The notes below the pieces were generated by a model, which did no database searches, was not told where the DNA came from, and worked only from the letters and a program-made list of their open reading frames with translations. Both the position numbers and the translations under genes were made by a program. Of a DNA stretch of 64,000 nt, positions 23,504 to 34,603 are shown piece after piece (the first letter of the stretch is position 1; each line of letters starts with the position of its first letter). Location: contig MU858107.1 in the NCBI GenBank assembly GCA_033297075.1, positions 126,819 through 190,818 on the forward strand, given 5' to 3'. The stretch comes from Rhypophila decipiens. Taxonomy: Eukaryota > Ascomycota > Sordariomycetes > Sordariales > Naviculisporaceae.

Positions 23504-25144
23504 TCAGTAACCACGTAGAGAAGCAGTCCTGACACTGTATCCCCATCTCATGCGCTCCTCCTTCTTCCACTCCGGCCCTGTTTTCACATCCAAGCCCCAG
23601 TCATTCTGCGCCATGGCATACCCGTCCGTCTCAGTATCTTCACTTCGAAAAACCTTGAGCATATCTTTGGCCCGAAATCTTCCGTTATCCTGCGGCACAA
23701 GTACTTCATTCCGTAGCATGTCAAGGATCTTCTGTGTGAGCTTGTCGCCGTCTCCTTTCTCACGTCCTTCCAGCTGGGACCTGAGATTGTCGAATATGCC
23801 CTCCACAGTTGGGAGAAGTTTAGCTCCATCGTGGAATGCAGGCCAGCGATCATCGTATTTGATGGCTTTCTTGGTTAGCTCGTCGCGCCGGCTTTGACGG
23901 AACCGTTCCACTTCTTGATAGCCGCTCTCCAGCCAGGTAAGACACTCGAGAAACAGACATCCCAGAGACCAAATGTCGTACCCTATGTTTCGTTGATCGT
24001 TGGTTGGGGAGAGCCGTCTGTCCCCACAGTTAGGACCACTTTGGTGACTGTGACCAAGCTGCTCTCTCCAGTCCCCCGCTGCCTCCGGAGGAGTATAAAT
24101 GTTCGTGCTGGCTGTCCCGATTTTCGTATATGTTGTATTTGATCCTTTGATATTCCGTGGTGGTGCTGGCTGTACGTTTCGCAGTCCAAAATCGGCAATC
24201 TTGAAGCAAGGGTCTTTAGAGACGTCGTTTTTCTTGAACCACAGGATGTTGTCAGGTCTGATGTCGGCATGAAGTCCCTTTAGAGACCAGTTTGCATTGC
24301 GATTAGATATGTTGTGGACCTTTTCCAATGCGGATACGAGACCGAAAATGCTTTCCCAGCAAGACGCGATGTCCTCTTGACGTACAGGAGGAGCCGTTTC
24401 CTTCAGAAAGTCTGACAAAGTTCCGCCGTCGGCATACTCAAGCAGGATGTTGTAGGTGTCGCCTTGAATGAACGAACCATAGTATCGCACCATGTGATCC
24501 GACGGGACTTTTGCGAGCGCCGCCAGTGCATTCGTCTCGTCCTCAAACGCCTGTTTTTGGTCGGAATTGAAGACTTTGAGAGCAAAGATTTCCGGTCCCT
24601 TGACCTCCTCAGCTGCCTGATAGACGTTGTCGACCACAACCTCGTAGCCCATGCTATTTCCACTGAACGTAGACTTGGCCCGCCGTTTCTCCGCAAAAGG
24701 CAGGATATGCCTCGGATGGAGAACTCGCTTGTGAATGACCGAATCCCTTGAAAGGTCGAGAGGACAAAAAGACCATTGGTTGTCGTAGAATTGCTGTATA
24801 GTGTCGTTGAATTTGTTCCGAGGGTCATTAATCTCGTATGGCCACTCTGGACTATGGAATGGGAGGTTGGAATCGTCAAGTTGCCGGCGAACAAACTCGG
24901 AAATGTGATTTAGTTTGTTTATGTAGACCAGAATCGAAAGTATGGTACGGTAGTCTCGCGCAACGAAGCCGTCTGGCACCCGAGGTCCTGCTTTCGAGAT
25001 AACACTGGTCACCATGTCCTTTGACCAGTAGTCATCCAAGGCCTTTCTGGGTATATAATGGCAGTCCTCCGACAATCCATTGCATCCGGGTGCCTTGCTC
25101 TTGGCTATAAACTCCAAAAACTCCACACGAATGTCGTGGTCCAT
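23504..25144 (-). CDS. Ser/Thr protein-kinase-domain protein (fungal, N-terminal helical region)
   Basis: One exon, 546 aa. Residues 1-150 form a helical region often found in front of kinase domains in multi-gene families of moulds (KDMVTSVISKAGPRV, YRTILSILVYINKL). The kinase domain spans about 165-490. The VAIK-type lysine is K190 (IFALKVF), the alpha-C Glu is probably E203, the catalytic loop is HADIRPDN (292-299), DFG is at 318-320, and the P+1 region has IYTPPEAAGDW followed by YDIWSLGCLFLECL. In the catalytic loop the HRD Arg is Ala and the usual Lys is Arg, but the catalytic Asp (D294) and Asn (N299) are kept, so activity is plausible but not certain. A glycine-rich loop is not obvious. 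It is divergent from the CorA-like gene, with 837 bp between the start codons. Related proteins are often HET- or STAND-associated in fungi; this one has no HET or NACHT domain. Confidence 0.88.
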   Translation of the reverse strand: MDHDIRVEFLEFIAKSKAPGCNGLSEDCHYIPRKALDDYWSKDMVTSVISKAGPRVPDGFVARDYRTILSILVYINKLNHISEFVRRQLDDSNLPFHSPEWPYEINDPRNKFNDTIQQFYDNQWSFCPLDLSRDSVIHKRVLHPRHILPFAEKRRAKSTFSGNSMGYEVVVDNVYQAAEEVKGPEIFALKVFNSDQKQAFEDETNALAALAKVPSDHMVRYYGSFIQGDTYNILLEYADGGTLSDFLKETAPPVRQEDIASCWESIFGLVSALEKVHNISNRNANWSLKGLHADIRPDNILWFKKNDVSKDPCFKIADFGLRNVQPAPPRNIKGSNTTYTKIGTASTNIYTPPEAAGDWREQLGHSHQSGPNCGDRRLSPTNDQRNIGYDIWSLGCLFLECLTWLESGYQEVERFRQSRRDELTKKAIKYDDRWPAFHDGAKLLPTVEGIFDNLRSQLEGREKGDGDKLTQKILDMLRNEVLVPQDNGRFRAKDMLKVFRSEDTETDGYAMAQNDWGLDVKTGPEWKKEERMRWGYSVRTASLRGY

Positions 25145-25981
25145 TGTGTCTGCTGGTGGTTAAAGGGGCATCACAAATTCTGTGTTGGTGTTGAAGAAGG
25201 CAAGGGTTCTGAACTCGCAGGTTGAGCAGGTGATGGGACTACTGGGTCGGGAAACCGCCTTGGTGGACGCAGGAAAGCACAACCCGGCGAGCCTGATGGA
25301 TTGTCCGGTGGTCGCAATGCCTGAGGTCGAGAGTTGTCAAAGCTTGCCATCGAGTGGGCAGGCACGGAGCACTCCGCCGCACCCATAAAAGTTTCTTCCC
25401 GCCCGACGATGACGAGGCCTCCTGACCAAGAGCTTCATCGTGAAAGTACAGTACCTGACTGGATGGTTGGCATCAATCAGCTGTTTTACTGGTCCACGAC
25501 ACAATCCAGCGCCTCACAATGCACTGAATGCAGCTTCTCGGCAGTGCTTTCCTCTCAAGATGATGGAACAACCTATCAAATCAACCCGATTTTCAGCGGT
25601 TGAAACCGCGCAGGAGAAGCGCTGCCAATTCGGTGCCCGGTTTGTTAGGAACTTGGGATTGACGCGTCAGTCTTCACCTGGTCAGCATGGCGCCATGTTC
25701 CAAGTCCTGTGTATTCGATATGTACCTGTACGAAGCCGCCTGAGGCCTAAATATTTCGAAAAATATCCACAGGTTCGGTACTTGAGCTGGAACCTCTGAC
25801 AGTCTCCGTCGGTACTGAATGCATCCGACCTGTTACCAAGCCAGCACACGAAATAGAGAACGGTGAAGGAGATGGAATAACTCATTCCAGTCTTTTGCTG
25901 GCATCCCATCACTTTTCTCATGTTTGAACTCTGCATATTGTCTGGTCTCAAAAAAGGAAACCCATCGTCTCCGAATTCAGA
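25145..25981. other. Divergent promoter region (kinase-like / CorA-like)
   Basis: About 840 bp between the two start codons. It should hold both promoters. No coding signal is visible. Confidence 0.5.
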
Positions 25982-27928
25982 ATGTCGTCAATCGACAGCA
26001 CCGACCGGCTGAAGGAGAGCTTCAGGAACTTCAGGGACTATCCCATGAACCTCGTCGATTCCAAGTCGAGTCATACGTCTGATGTCGAACTGCGTCAAAC
26101 ACTCGAGGAGGCGAGGAACGTCGAGTTTTCTGTGGTTCCCCGGCCGATTGACTTTGTTGAAATGTGGGATGGTGATCAAGGTGAGTCCCATCGACCCTAC
26201 GATCGCTAACAGAGCATGACTGCAAAATTGCTGACCATTTATAAGATCCACAAGAAATAAAAGTAACAGATCTCGCTAAGCACACAAGCTCGAACCGAAA
26301 AGATCCAAAATCTCGATTCATGTGAGTTTCCAAGTTGCGAACTTGCGCGGCAGCGAGTTGGAAGAATTTAGAGAATTTTCTCTCCGTTTCTGTCATTAAG
26401 AAGACTGAACTGATATACTGACCCGGCGTAGTTTCATCCGCAGTGGATCGAAGTTTGGCTGCTCCAAAGAGCAACTTTGCCAGATCCTGACCTATCATCA
26501 AGTCCCGCCCTCGTTCCTGGACCTTGTCTTTACCTTTCGTCAGCGAGTTGGCACTGGAAGCCTTTATGGCCAAGAAGACACACTGTTGGAGGCGCAGAAC
26601 AAGCGCTTGGAGATCAGGAGTCTTGGGAGATCTGGCTCAATTCTGCAGCACTGGTTCAGCCTACAGACTGTTGAAGGCCCGGAATCTAACGATGAGAAGC
26701 CCTGGTTAATACGGCAAGCGGCAGTCTATCATAGCTTTGACATCGTTACAGGGCGCGCGGTTTATATCATAGCAGCTGACGACGAAACCTTGTCAGAGCG
26801 GGTACGCGGAATGCTCTTGTTTAGGACCTCCTTGTTTACGGGCTCACAAGCTGATGGACCAGTGCCAACTACCATTGCCACTTCTTTTGGTGCGACACTC
26901 TCAACACACCTGGAGCACTTTCGATGGTGCGAGGAATCATGGCGGGATTATGCACAGCATGCATTCCAGTATGTAACCGAGATCGACCCAAAACCAGTAC
27001 CGACCACCAGCGACCGAGGACCTTTTCCACTACCGCACAGTCGCTCAGAGCCACGAGATCCTGCATGTGAGAAATTGAGACATCTGGGGATATCTATTGA
27101 TCGACTGGAGGAGGGTCTTCTCGCCATAAAACAAAATGACCTCGTCCTGGACTCCATTGTGCGCCATTACAAGGACCTGCTGAGCATGCCGGAGGTGTTG
27201 AATGCCATGAACGGGGAAAGTTGTGCCGATATTGCCAGATTTTTCGAGCAGACGAGCACTATCAAGATGAATCTTCGATGCAACCAACTCAGAATAGAGA
27301 CAGTCAAAAGAATAACTCAAGACAGGCGGGATTTGATGAAAGCGTGTTTATCATTTCAGGTGAGCACATGCCATTGAACTTTTCAATATTTCTTGTCGTG
27401 GAGCGCTAATGCGAATGTTACCCGATCAGAACATGGAAACAAAAATGACTCGAGTTAGAACTAGTGAATGGATACCACAAGAGACTAGTCAGATGAAGAT
27501 CATCACACTTGTAACACTAATCTTTCTTCCTGGAACCTTTGTTGCAGTAAGTTGACCCAGCTATTCACTATGCACTCTTCTCACCAGAACCTATGGCTAA
27601 TGCACAACAATAGACTCTCATGAGCTCCCCCAGTTCACCATGCCCACCACAGACACAACCACCAGCATCATGGTCCACCCCAGCCTCCCAGGACACGTTT
27701 GACAACTGGATATTTATCCTGTCATTGCCTGCCGGTATCACGGCATTCGTAATAGGGGCACTATTCGTCCTACGTCGCATGGGGAATGGATCCAAAGTCT
27801 TCCCATGGTTCACCTCCGGCAAAGGAGGGAATCTGACGGACAGCATCGCGGAAGGACATCATCAGCGTGACGAACTAGAGAAGGATCAATTCGAGTTGCC
27901 GCTCTCTACCTCTAGATACATGGACTAG
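25982..27928 (+). CDS. CorA-like membrane protein (fungal-specific)
   Basis: Five exons, 25982-26180, 26246-26321, 26432-27359, 27430-27546 and 27614-27928, give 544 aa. The long N-terminal part is cytosolic and contains the block typical of fungal CorA-like proteins: FIRSGSKFGCSKEQL, ILTYHQVPPSFLDLVFTF and later FRWCEESWRDYA. A helical stalk follows (about 320-420). The membrane part begins with the signature QMKIITLVTLIFLPGTFVA, where CorA proteins have their first pore helix; the second helix is NWIFILSLPAGITAFVIGALFVL. The GMN motif that defines true Mg2+ channels is missing from the loop (TLMSSPSSPC instead), as is usual in this fungal subfamily, so Mg2+ transport is doubtful. The tail is short, charged and cytosolic. 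Some members occur next to or fused with signalling domains; here a kinase-like gene lies head to head. Confidence 0.88.
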
Positions 27929-28553
27929 GGAAGGGATGGACTTGTACTACTTGGTCTTTGTAAATAACATGGCTGACACGATCGGTCTGGAGATATATGG
28001 TGGCATGAACCTGTTGCTTCGTTGGGCATGGCCGGTCACGGCGCTTGTTGAGAACTTACCATGGTGATTCGAACGGACAGTTCACAAGGTAGAAAAAAAA
28101 GCCAGGCTATGAAATATATACAACTCACGCTATACTACAACAAATAATAAGATAGGCCCAAATGACATCAAGACTAACACGGCCTTAACGATTCTAGAAT
28201 GTGAACAAAACCTCCATTGTATATTTCTTGTGAGTATATAGTCTGGTGATATAGCGCCGTCAACACCATCAAGGAAAACCACCACTGTAGCACAAGAACC
28301 TATTGAAAAGAATGGCCAACTGACGGATAGCAAAAAGAAATGAACGATGTAAAACGCCGTCCTCAGCCGGGGGTATCGCGCCGTCGTCTGTTGTTTCCTT
28401 TTCCCGAGTCCTCTGTTCGCCTACTTTGGACCTGTAGCCCATCCAACCATCTACAACTCCAATATACAAACCAACCTCACAAAAAACAAAAGGAAGTCTA
28501 ACCTCTATCTATACTCCATCACGATGATCAAACGTCCCCACAGAAGGTACAGT
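27929..28553. other. Convergent 3' intergenic region
   Basis: About 620 bp between convergent genes. It is AT-rich in parts and shows no coding signal. Confidence 0.5.
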
Positions 28554-30230
28554 CTAACTATACCACTTGGCCTTCTTCCCCGCCTCGATACTATACAACA
28601 ACCGACACCTCTCCATCTGACAGACCTTCTTCCTCTCCAAATTCTTGAACTTGGGTCCCAACGGTCCAGTGGTATAATGATACTCGCCAAACAGCCTCCA
28701 CTGCCGTCGATCAGCAAGCGAGTAGGTATCATCCCCCCAATAACCCTCAAAATGGAACCAACTCGTCGGCAGATGTGGATTCTTGGCTGCAGGTGTCAAA
28801 CTCGTCCTCTCTTTCTCCGGCGGGTCGCTTTGTTCACGATGATCAACCTCGTAATCATACCAAAAGGCATAATTATTCAGCGCCGGGTCCCAGAGCGGTC
28901 CTCTATCCGTGAGATCCTTGAGCATCTTGAAAGGCAGGACATACGGGTGCATCCCGGGCGAGGCGTACATGGCGTGGCTTCCAACAGCAGAGTAAATCAC
29001 AGGTCTGTCTGGCTTGCCATTCTTTTGGGGCCTCTTTTCAAGCGCTTCCCAAGCATAGGCTTGTCCGCCAGCGTGCTCGCTCAGAAACATAGCCCGGGGC
29101 TGACCATTCTCGAACCGAAGCATGCAATGCTCCCAGTCGCCGACGTGGTTTCCAAAGCGGATATTGAGTACCGTCTGGCCGAGGTTATAGCTGTAAAAGA
29201 AGAACCAAAACGCATCGACGATACCACCGCCTTTGTCGACGAGAATCAGGACAGCAGGTCCGTTGGAGTAGCCGCTATGGTCGGGCTTGTTCTTGTCCTC
29301 ATCGTTGTCACCAAAGCTGCCGACCATCGGATGCTGTCCTCCTCCACGTGTGCTACGCTTCTGGAATGGCTTCCGCACTCTCCCGTCGCCCTTGTGCCTG
29401 GGATCTGCAATCCTGTGTGGTGCGTGCTCTTTGTCTGCATCCCACCACGTGGTCCCACTCGAGGGATGTTTGTGGTCGCGCCAACCCCACTTTTCCTCAT
29501 CATCGTCGCTATCGGGGTCTGGGGTATCGTCGCCGTCGTCGTCAAAGGGTACAGGTTGTCCAACACGGTTGTGTAGCCAGGCAGGCCTGGACTCAACATT
29601 GACCTCGCTCGTCAAGAAGACAGTCTGCTTCTCAGCATTGAGTCGAGCCAAGTGTTCCAGGTCCACTGATGTGTTCAACTTTGTCTCACCCCTGAAGGGA
29701 ACCATATGCTCGATATGCTCGGCAATGTCGGAGGGCCAAAAGTTCTCGCCAGAGTATAAATGAACCAGCGGCGCATAGTCCAACACATAATCCGGGACCT
29801 CGTTCATGATCTTGGCCGTGCTAGCCTCATCGCGCTTGAGATCAACGGGCGCAGACTCCCATCCCGGTCGCGAGCCGGACTTGCCGGTGTAGACCCTCCC
29901 AGTACTCCAGCCCAGAGCAAAGAGCTTCATCAGTTCCAACTTGAGATCCCTGCCATCATCTCCATCGGGTCCCGGGAGGGCCGGCGCATCCCATCTGATA
30001 TGTTGTATTCCGCACACGCCGAGCCAGCGACACATCTGGCGGTCAAACCAATACGGCGACGAGTTGACCCATTCTTCGTCTCGTTTGCGCTCTTCCGGGT
30101 CAGGCGCAGTTGGTTTGATGGCGGCGGGTATGTACCAGAGGAGGAAGACGACGGTCGTGAAAAAGACGAGGGCCGTCACCGCCCTTTTGACTGTGAATAT
30201 CATGTCGTTGTATAGAGAATTCTGTCGCAA
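28554..30230 (-). CDS. Vps62-like (vacuolar protein sorting-associated 62 family) protein
   Basis: One exon, 558 aa. A single membrane anchor lies near the N-terminus (AVTALVFFTTVVFLLWY, about residues 17-33), followed by a large lumenal or extracellular domain. The Vps62/DUF946 signature is clear: VPDYVLDYAPLVHLYSGENFWPSDIAEHI, then DAFWFFFYSYNLGQTV, VGDWEHCMLRFENGQPRAM and YSAVGSHAMYASPG, where conserved Trp, Glu and His recur in the family. Yeast VPS62 was found through vacuolar protein sorting, but the molecular role is not known. The middle (about 240-320) is Asp-rich and low in complexity (DDDGDDTPDPDSDDDEE). The C-terminal KFKNLERKKVCQMERCR segment is basic. The start at 30230 is the first ATG; Met10 at 30203 is an alternative that still leaves the anchor intact. 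Confidence 0.92.
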   Translation of the reverse strand: MRQNSLYNDMIFTVKRAVTALVFFTTVVFLLWYIPAAIKPTAPDPEERKRDEEWVNSSPYWFDRQMCRWLGVCGIQHIRWDAPALPGPDGDDGRDLKLELMKLFALGWSTGRVYTGKSGSRPGWESAPVDLKRDEASTAKIMNEVPDYVLDYAPLVHLYSGENFWPSDIAEHIEHMVPFRGETKLNTSVDLEHLARLNAEKQTVFLTSEVNVESRPAWLHNRVGQPVPFDDDGDDTPDPDSDDDEEKWGWRDHKHPSSGTTWWDADKEHAPHRIADPRHKGDGRVRKPFQKRSTRGGGQHPMVGSFGDNDEDKNKPDHSGYSNGPAVLILVDKGGGIVDAFWFFFYSYNLGQTVLNIRFGNHVGDWEHCMLRFENGQPRAMFLSEHAGGQAYAWEALEKRPQKNGKPDRPVIYSAVGSHAMYASPGMHPYVLPFKMLKDLTDRGPLWDPALNNYAFWYDYEVDHREQSDPPEKERTSLTPAAKNPHLPTSWFHFEGYWGDDTYSLADRRQWRLFGEYHYTTGPLGPKFKNLERKKVCQMERCRLLYSIEAGKKAKWYS

Positions 30231-31061
30231 TAGATGCTGGGAACAGAAAAGCGGAAAAGGATGACCTAAATATCAAAAATCTGGGATAGTCGTCACCAGC
30301 GCCGGAGACATCGGACCACTCGGCCCCAAAGTGGGATGAGGACGAGGATCGGACCAGGCGGTCGAACTACGTGGCGGGGTCGAATTGTCGACGTGGGCGC
30401 ATGGAAGGAGGGAAAAGGAAGAGGTTGAGACTTTCAGGAAGTATAAAACACAAGATTCAGCACATTGATACAATCCCCCAACGAGGCTGGTCGGCGCGCA
30501 AACATTGGATTTCGTCAGTCTGAGGGTGGTGAAGGGTGGGAATTGGCAAAGGCAGCGAAACAGGACCCTTTGCTGACATTCTGGCGGAAAACCGGGTTTC
30601 AGGCCATTTCCGGCACCTGCATTGTCAGCGATAGGGAAGTACTGGGTACTTACAGATCTGCCATGATTCGGCAGTCGAAACAAGTAGAGGATACTTTGAC
30701 GTCGCAGAATCCGGTATGGGCGGGACATGCACATCTGTGTAAGCGAGTGGCGTTTGGCCAGCCGTTTCCCCAGGTGCCTGACCGACCCCACGAGACGCTG
30801 TCAAAGTCACCCACAGGCCGTTGTTGCCGAACATCGCGGGACCATGATCCATGTGAACATCACTTGGCAAGACAATCATGCAAGAGGGAAAGCCCTCGGA
30901 AAGACCGAAAAAGCTTCGGAATAGCTCTCATGTTACGGGGGAAAATACGAATACCGCTTCCCTACAATTCTGAAAACAAAAACGTTGAGTTGTGGTCAAT
31001 ATTCTTTCGCTGACATATTTGCTGGTGTGGTGGTCAAGCGGTGACGTCGGCCACTGATCCG
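30231..31061. other. Intergenic, no recognisable gene
   Basis: About 830 bp. Frames of 172 and 182 codons overlap on opposite strands (30273-30791 minus, 30465-31013 plus), but neither shows a domain or family resemblance. Confidence 0.45.
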
Positions 31062-32290
31062 CTAACCACCTTGGGTGTTAGCGCCCCGGCCAGGAAGATC
31101 ATCCCAGCGGGCAGGTGTTGGTATCGACAAACCCCATCCTGTTGCACCACTTTGCTGTTGCGGTGGTGGAGTCGGACGTCGGACCAGAGGCGCCCGAATT
31201 CGTGGCCGTGAACCTCGGCCTCTCTTCTTCTTAACCGTAGGCTCGGAGACATACTTCTTGCGTCTTCTCGCGACATAGTGCTCCTCCGCGCCAAGAGAAA
31301 CATCGTTGTCTCTCTTCTGGATAGTCCTCCACCGTTGACTTCGTTCATGATCGACCTGCAGCTTCCGACGCCGACGTTCCTCTTCTACGTCATCTACCAT
31401 GAGCTTGTTCTGTTTTGTCTCATAAGGTTGGACTGTGACTTCGTCTGTCTCGCCGCGCTTCCGTTTCAACGCGATGAGGTCTTCCAGGAAATGTGCCTGC
31501 GGCTGTCTCTGGCCGCTCTTATCACCGCCTATATGAATGTAGACCCCGCCATTTTTCCTGTAGCGCTCCGGAATATCATCCTCGTTTTCATAGCTTTCAA
31601 AGGTCTCGGTTCGTCTCGACGCCTCGTACTTTTCGCGCGGGATCATGTCAACCTCCTTAAAGTTGATTCTGGCAGCACTGTTCGCCAGGAGGTGGATATT
31701 CCGACCCATATCGCGAATCCTGGGTAGAGGGTCTTTGTCCTTTTCGAACTGCCGCGTAAAAATCATTTCGGTGCCGATGTTTTCTGCCCACTGGCCACGA
31801 AATACGTGGTTGCGATATGATACGACCGGCTCCTTGGAGTGCAATTCCAGAATCTGTATATTCTCTGGCTGTTTTGAGCTCTGTGCGGCCTGATCACCCG
31901 CCTCGGCAGCTGGCTGAGACGTCAGAAGGGGGTCGATCGGTGCTTCCGACTCTCCTTGCGCTTGAGGCATTCCGATTTTGTCGAGATACTGGTCGTCTTT
32001 ATCGGCATTGTCCCCATCATCTGCATCCTGAGTATCCTTGGCTGATTCGAGGCGGTTCGCAACCGGCTCAGGCGCGTTGAACAATGGATTGTACCATACT
32101 CGATAGCCTGCTCGCGTGTTGTGTACGATGTCGTCGGTTCGTCGCTCGAGAAAGTCGCGGATTGATAGGTCTAGAGTTAGATAGTATGTCTGTAAGGTCA
32201 GCACTCGCTTGCATGAGTTGCGATTGTAAGCGTATGTACCTCGGTCTCTGTTGTCGAGTACTCGTACTCCCATTCATCCTCGTTTGACAT
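31062..32290 (-). CDS. RNA polymerase III factor TFIIIC, triple-barrel subunit
   Basis: Two exons, 32290-32240 (MSNEDEWEYEYSTTETE) and 32189-31062, are separated by a 50-nt intron and give 392 aa. The join yields ETETYYLTLDLS, the first strand of the TFIIIC triple-barrel domain. A second conserved part follows a long acidic insert: IQILELHSKEPVVSYR, then VFRGQWAENIGTEMIFT. This matches the GTF3C6 / fungal Sfc7-tau55 family, which dimerises with the tau95-type subunit in TFIIIC and helps recognise A- and B-box promoters of tRNA genes. The C-terminal 150 residues are basic (RRRRKLQVDHERSQRWR, VKKKRGRGSRPRIRAP) and end in a Pro/Gln/Gly tail, so nuclear DNA or RNA contact is likely. It is divergent from HIS7, with 573 bp between start codons. 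Confidence 0.92.
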
Positions 32291-32863
32291 TGTCCAGAGC
32301 CTATCGCTAGAAGCGGCTGTAGAGGCAGTTTTAGTTGATAGTTGAGTCTTGCGATTGTGCGTAGTGGTTGGGCCCTGTGACAGCACGATCGATTGTTCAG
32401 GTCCGTTCGCGTAGATGTGTTGGTTGGTGTTGAGCTCCTTGAGACCTTTGGTTTGCGTGGTATGAGAGCGAGAAAGTCAATACCGGAAGGGATGAATAGC
32501 AATCACGTCCGTTGCACCTCGGAAATATTGAAATATTCGGATGGAAGTTCTAATTCCAGGACAAGCATGAGGAGGAATCTCAATGCGACAAGCGATAGAG
32601 TACAAAAGATAGCGGTCAAGCACGGCAGAATCAGGTCCCTTGACGTCGAGAAGCACCCCCTGTAACCCCAAAAAGGCTCCGGAACAAGCATTGGCGGGGC
32701 GCAATTCAGTCCCAAAATACCCCGCCATCGCAGCTTTGCGCATGTTTTTGGATATTTTCAACATTCTTGACTCACACAGGTCACTCCCCTGACAGTTCAC
32801 CAAACAGGGAACGATTTCTTTACAAGAACCCCAAGTTATTTTGCGCCGCTCATATCAGTCACA
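32291..32863. other. Divergent promoter region (TFIIIC subunit / HIS7)
   Basis: 573 bp between two start codons, presumably carrying both promoters. It contains the TGACTCA element listed separately. Confidence 0.55.
32768..32774 (+). promoter_or_regulatory. CPC1/Gcn4-type element upstream of HIS7
   Basis: TGACTCA is a perfect palindromic bZIP site of the cross-pathway (general amino-acid) control regulator. It lies 90 bp before the HIS7 ATG. Amino-acid biosynthetic genes, HIS7 included, are classic targets of Gcn4/CPC1. The match is exact; binding is inferred. Confidence 0.6.
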
Positions 32864-34603
32864 ATGCCCAAAGTTCACCTCTTAGATTATGTTGCCGGCA
32901 ACGTGCGCAGTTTGGTCAACGCCATCGAGAAAGCTGGTTACGAAGTCGAGTGGGTCCGGTCACCGGAGGAGGTTGCCAATGCTGAAGTATGTTTATAGTC
33001 CTGTGCCCCTGAATTTCAGGTCGCTGTATCGTCTTGACTTATGGCCAAAACTAACATGTTTTCAAAATAGAAATTGATCCTCCCAGGCGTAGGCCACTTC
33101 GGCCACTGCCTCTCGCAGCTCTCCTCGGCGGGCTACGTGCCCGCCCTTCGCGCACACATCAGGGCCGGCAAGCCCTTCATGGGAATCTGTGTCGGTCTCC
33201 AGGCTTTATTCTCTGGTTCGGCTGAAGATCCAGAATGCCCCGGCCTCGAGGTCATCCCCGGAAAACTCGACCGGTTCGACGACACGAGCAAATCCGTCCC
33301 CCACATCGGGTGGAATAATGCCTCCTGCCCGACCAATCCCACGTTATACGACCTCAGCCCGTCCTCTAAATACTACTACGTCCATTCCTACAAATACCCA
33401 TACAAGAAGGGCGAACTCGAAAGTCTAGGCTGGTCCATCGCAACAGGTACATATGGCGGGGAGACGTTCGTAGGCGCAGTAGCAAAAGGCAACGTCCTAG
33501 CGACCCAATTCCACCCCGAAAAGAGCGGCGTAGCCGGTCTGCGCGTACTCCGGTCATTCCTCGACGGCTCCGGAGCCAAAGCCCTCGCCACTCATAGGCC
33601 CTCCCCCGAGACCGCTTCCCCCGACCTCATCCCAACCGAAGGCCTCACGCGCCGTGTAATCGCCTGCCTCGACGTCCGAACAAACGACCAAGGCGACCTG
33701 GTAGTAACAAAAGGCGACCAGTACGACGTGCGCGAAAAATCCTCAGACAGATCAGTCCGGAACCTAGGCAAGCCCGTAGAAATGGCCAAGAAATATTACG
33801 AACAAGGCGCCGACGAGGTGACCTTCCTCAACATCACCTCTTTCCGAGATTGCCCCGTCGCAGACCTGCCAATGCTCGAGATCCTCCGCCGCACCTCGGA
33901 AACAGTCTTTGTGCCTTTAACCATAGGTGGCGGAATCCGCGACACAGTCGACGTAGATGGGACCAAAGTCACGGCCCTAGAAATCGCAACAATGTACTTC
34001 AAATCCGGCGCCGACAAGGTCTCCATCGGAAGCGACGCCGTCATTGCGGCAGAAGAATATTACTCCTCGGGCAAGACACTAACCGGAAACACAGCCATTG
34101 AGCAAATCAGCAAAGCATACGGCAACCAGGCCGTCGTGGTGAGTGTGGATCCCAAACGGGTATATATCACCAAGCCAGACGCCACTCGCCATGCAACAGT
34201 TAAAACGAGCTATCCGGGTCCTAACGGGGAAGAGTACTGCTGGTACGCGTGTACTATCAAGGGAGGTCGTGAAACGAGGGATTTAGACGTCGTGGAACTC
34301 ACACAAGCGGTCGAGGCCATGGGGGCGGGGGAAATATTGCTCAATTGTATCGACAAAGATGGTACCAACAGCGGTTTTGATCTGGAGCTGATCAACCAGG
34401 TCAAGAATGCCATCAAGATACCCGTTATTGCGAGCAGTGGTGCCGGAAACCCGGGCCATTTCCAAGAGGTCTTCGAAAAGACTTCTACGGATGCTGCCCT
34501 TGGTGCCGGTATGTTCCACAGGGGAGAATATACCGTGCAACAGGTCAAGGACTATTTGGGAGACAAGGGTCTGGTTGTGAGACAATTCGAGGGGGAGCTT
34601 TGA
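32864..34603 (+). CDS. HIS7: Imidazole glycerol phosphate synthase, bifunctional HisH-HisF
   Basis: Two exons, 32864-32986 and 33071-34603, are separated by an 84-nt intron and give 551 aa, close to the 552 aa of yeast HIS7. The N-terminal class-I glutamine amidotransferase domain (about 1-205) has the nucleophile C81 in [12 protein letters not shown], with H189 and E191 in [10 protein letters not shown]. The C-terminal HisF (beta/alpha)8 cyclase domain (about 235-551) starts with [10 protein letters not shown], giving the catalytic Asp242; the second catalytic Asp lies in [13 protein letters not shown]. The enzyme turns PRFAR plus glutamine into imidazole-glycerol phosphate (histidine branch) and AICAR (back to purines), passing ammonia through the barrel. 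A TGACTCA box lies 90 bp upstream. The intron sits near the end of the first Rossmann strand-helix unit. All key residues are intact. Confidence 0.98.

Noticed and set aside
28554..29576. 350-codon plus-strand frame opposite the Vps62-like gene
   Set aside because: It is antisense to a gene with strong family signatures and shows no domain of its own.
30273..31013. 172- and 182-codon frames on opposite strands upstream of the Vps62-like gene
   Set aside because: They overlap each other and neither contains a known motif; more likely promoter and leader sequence.
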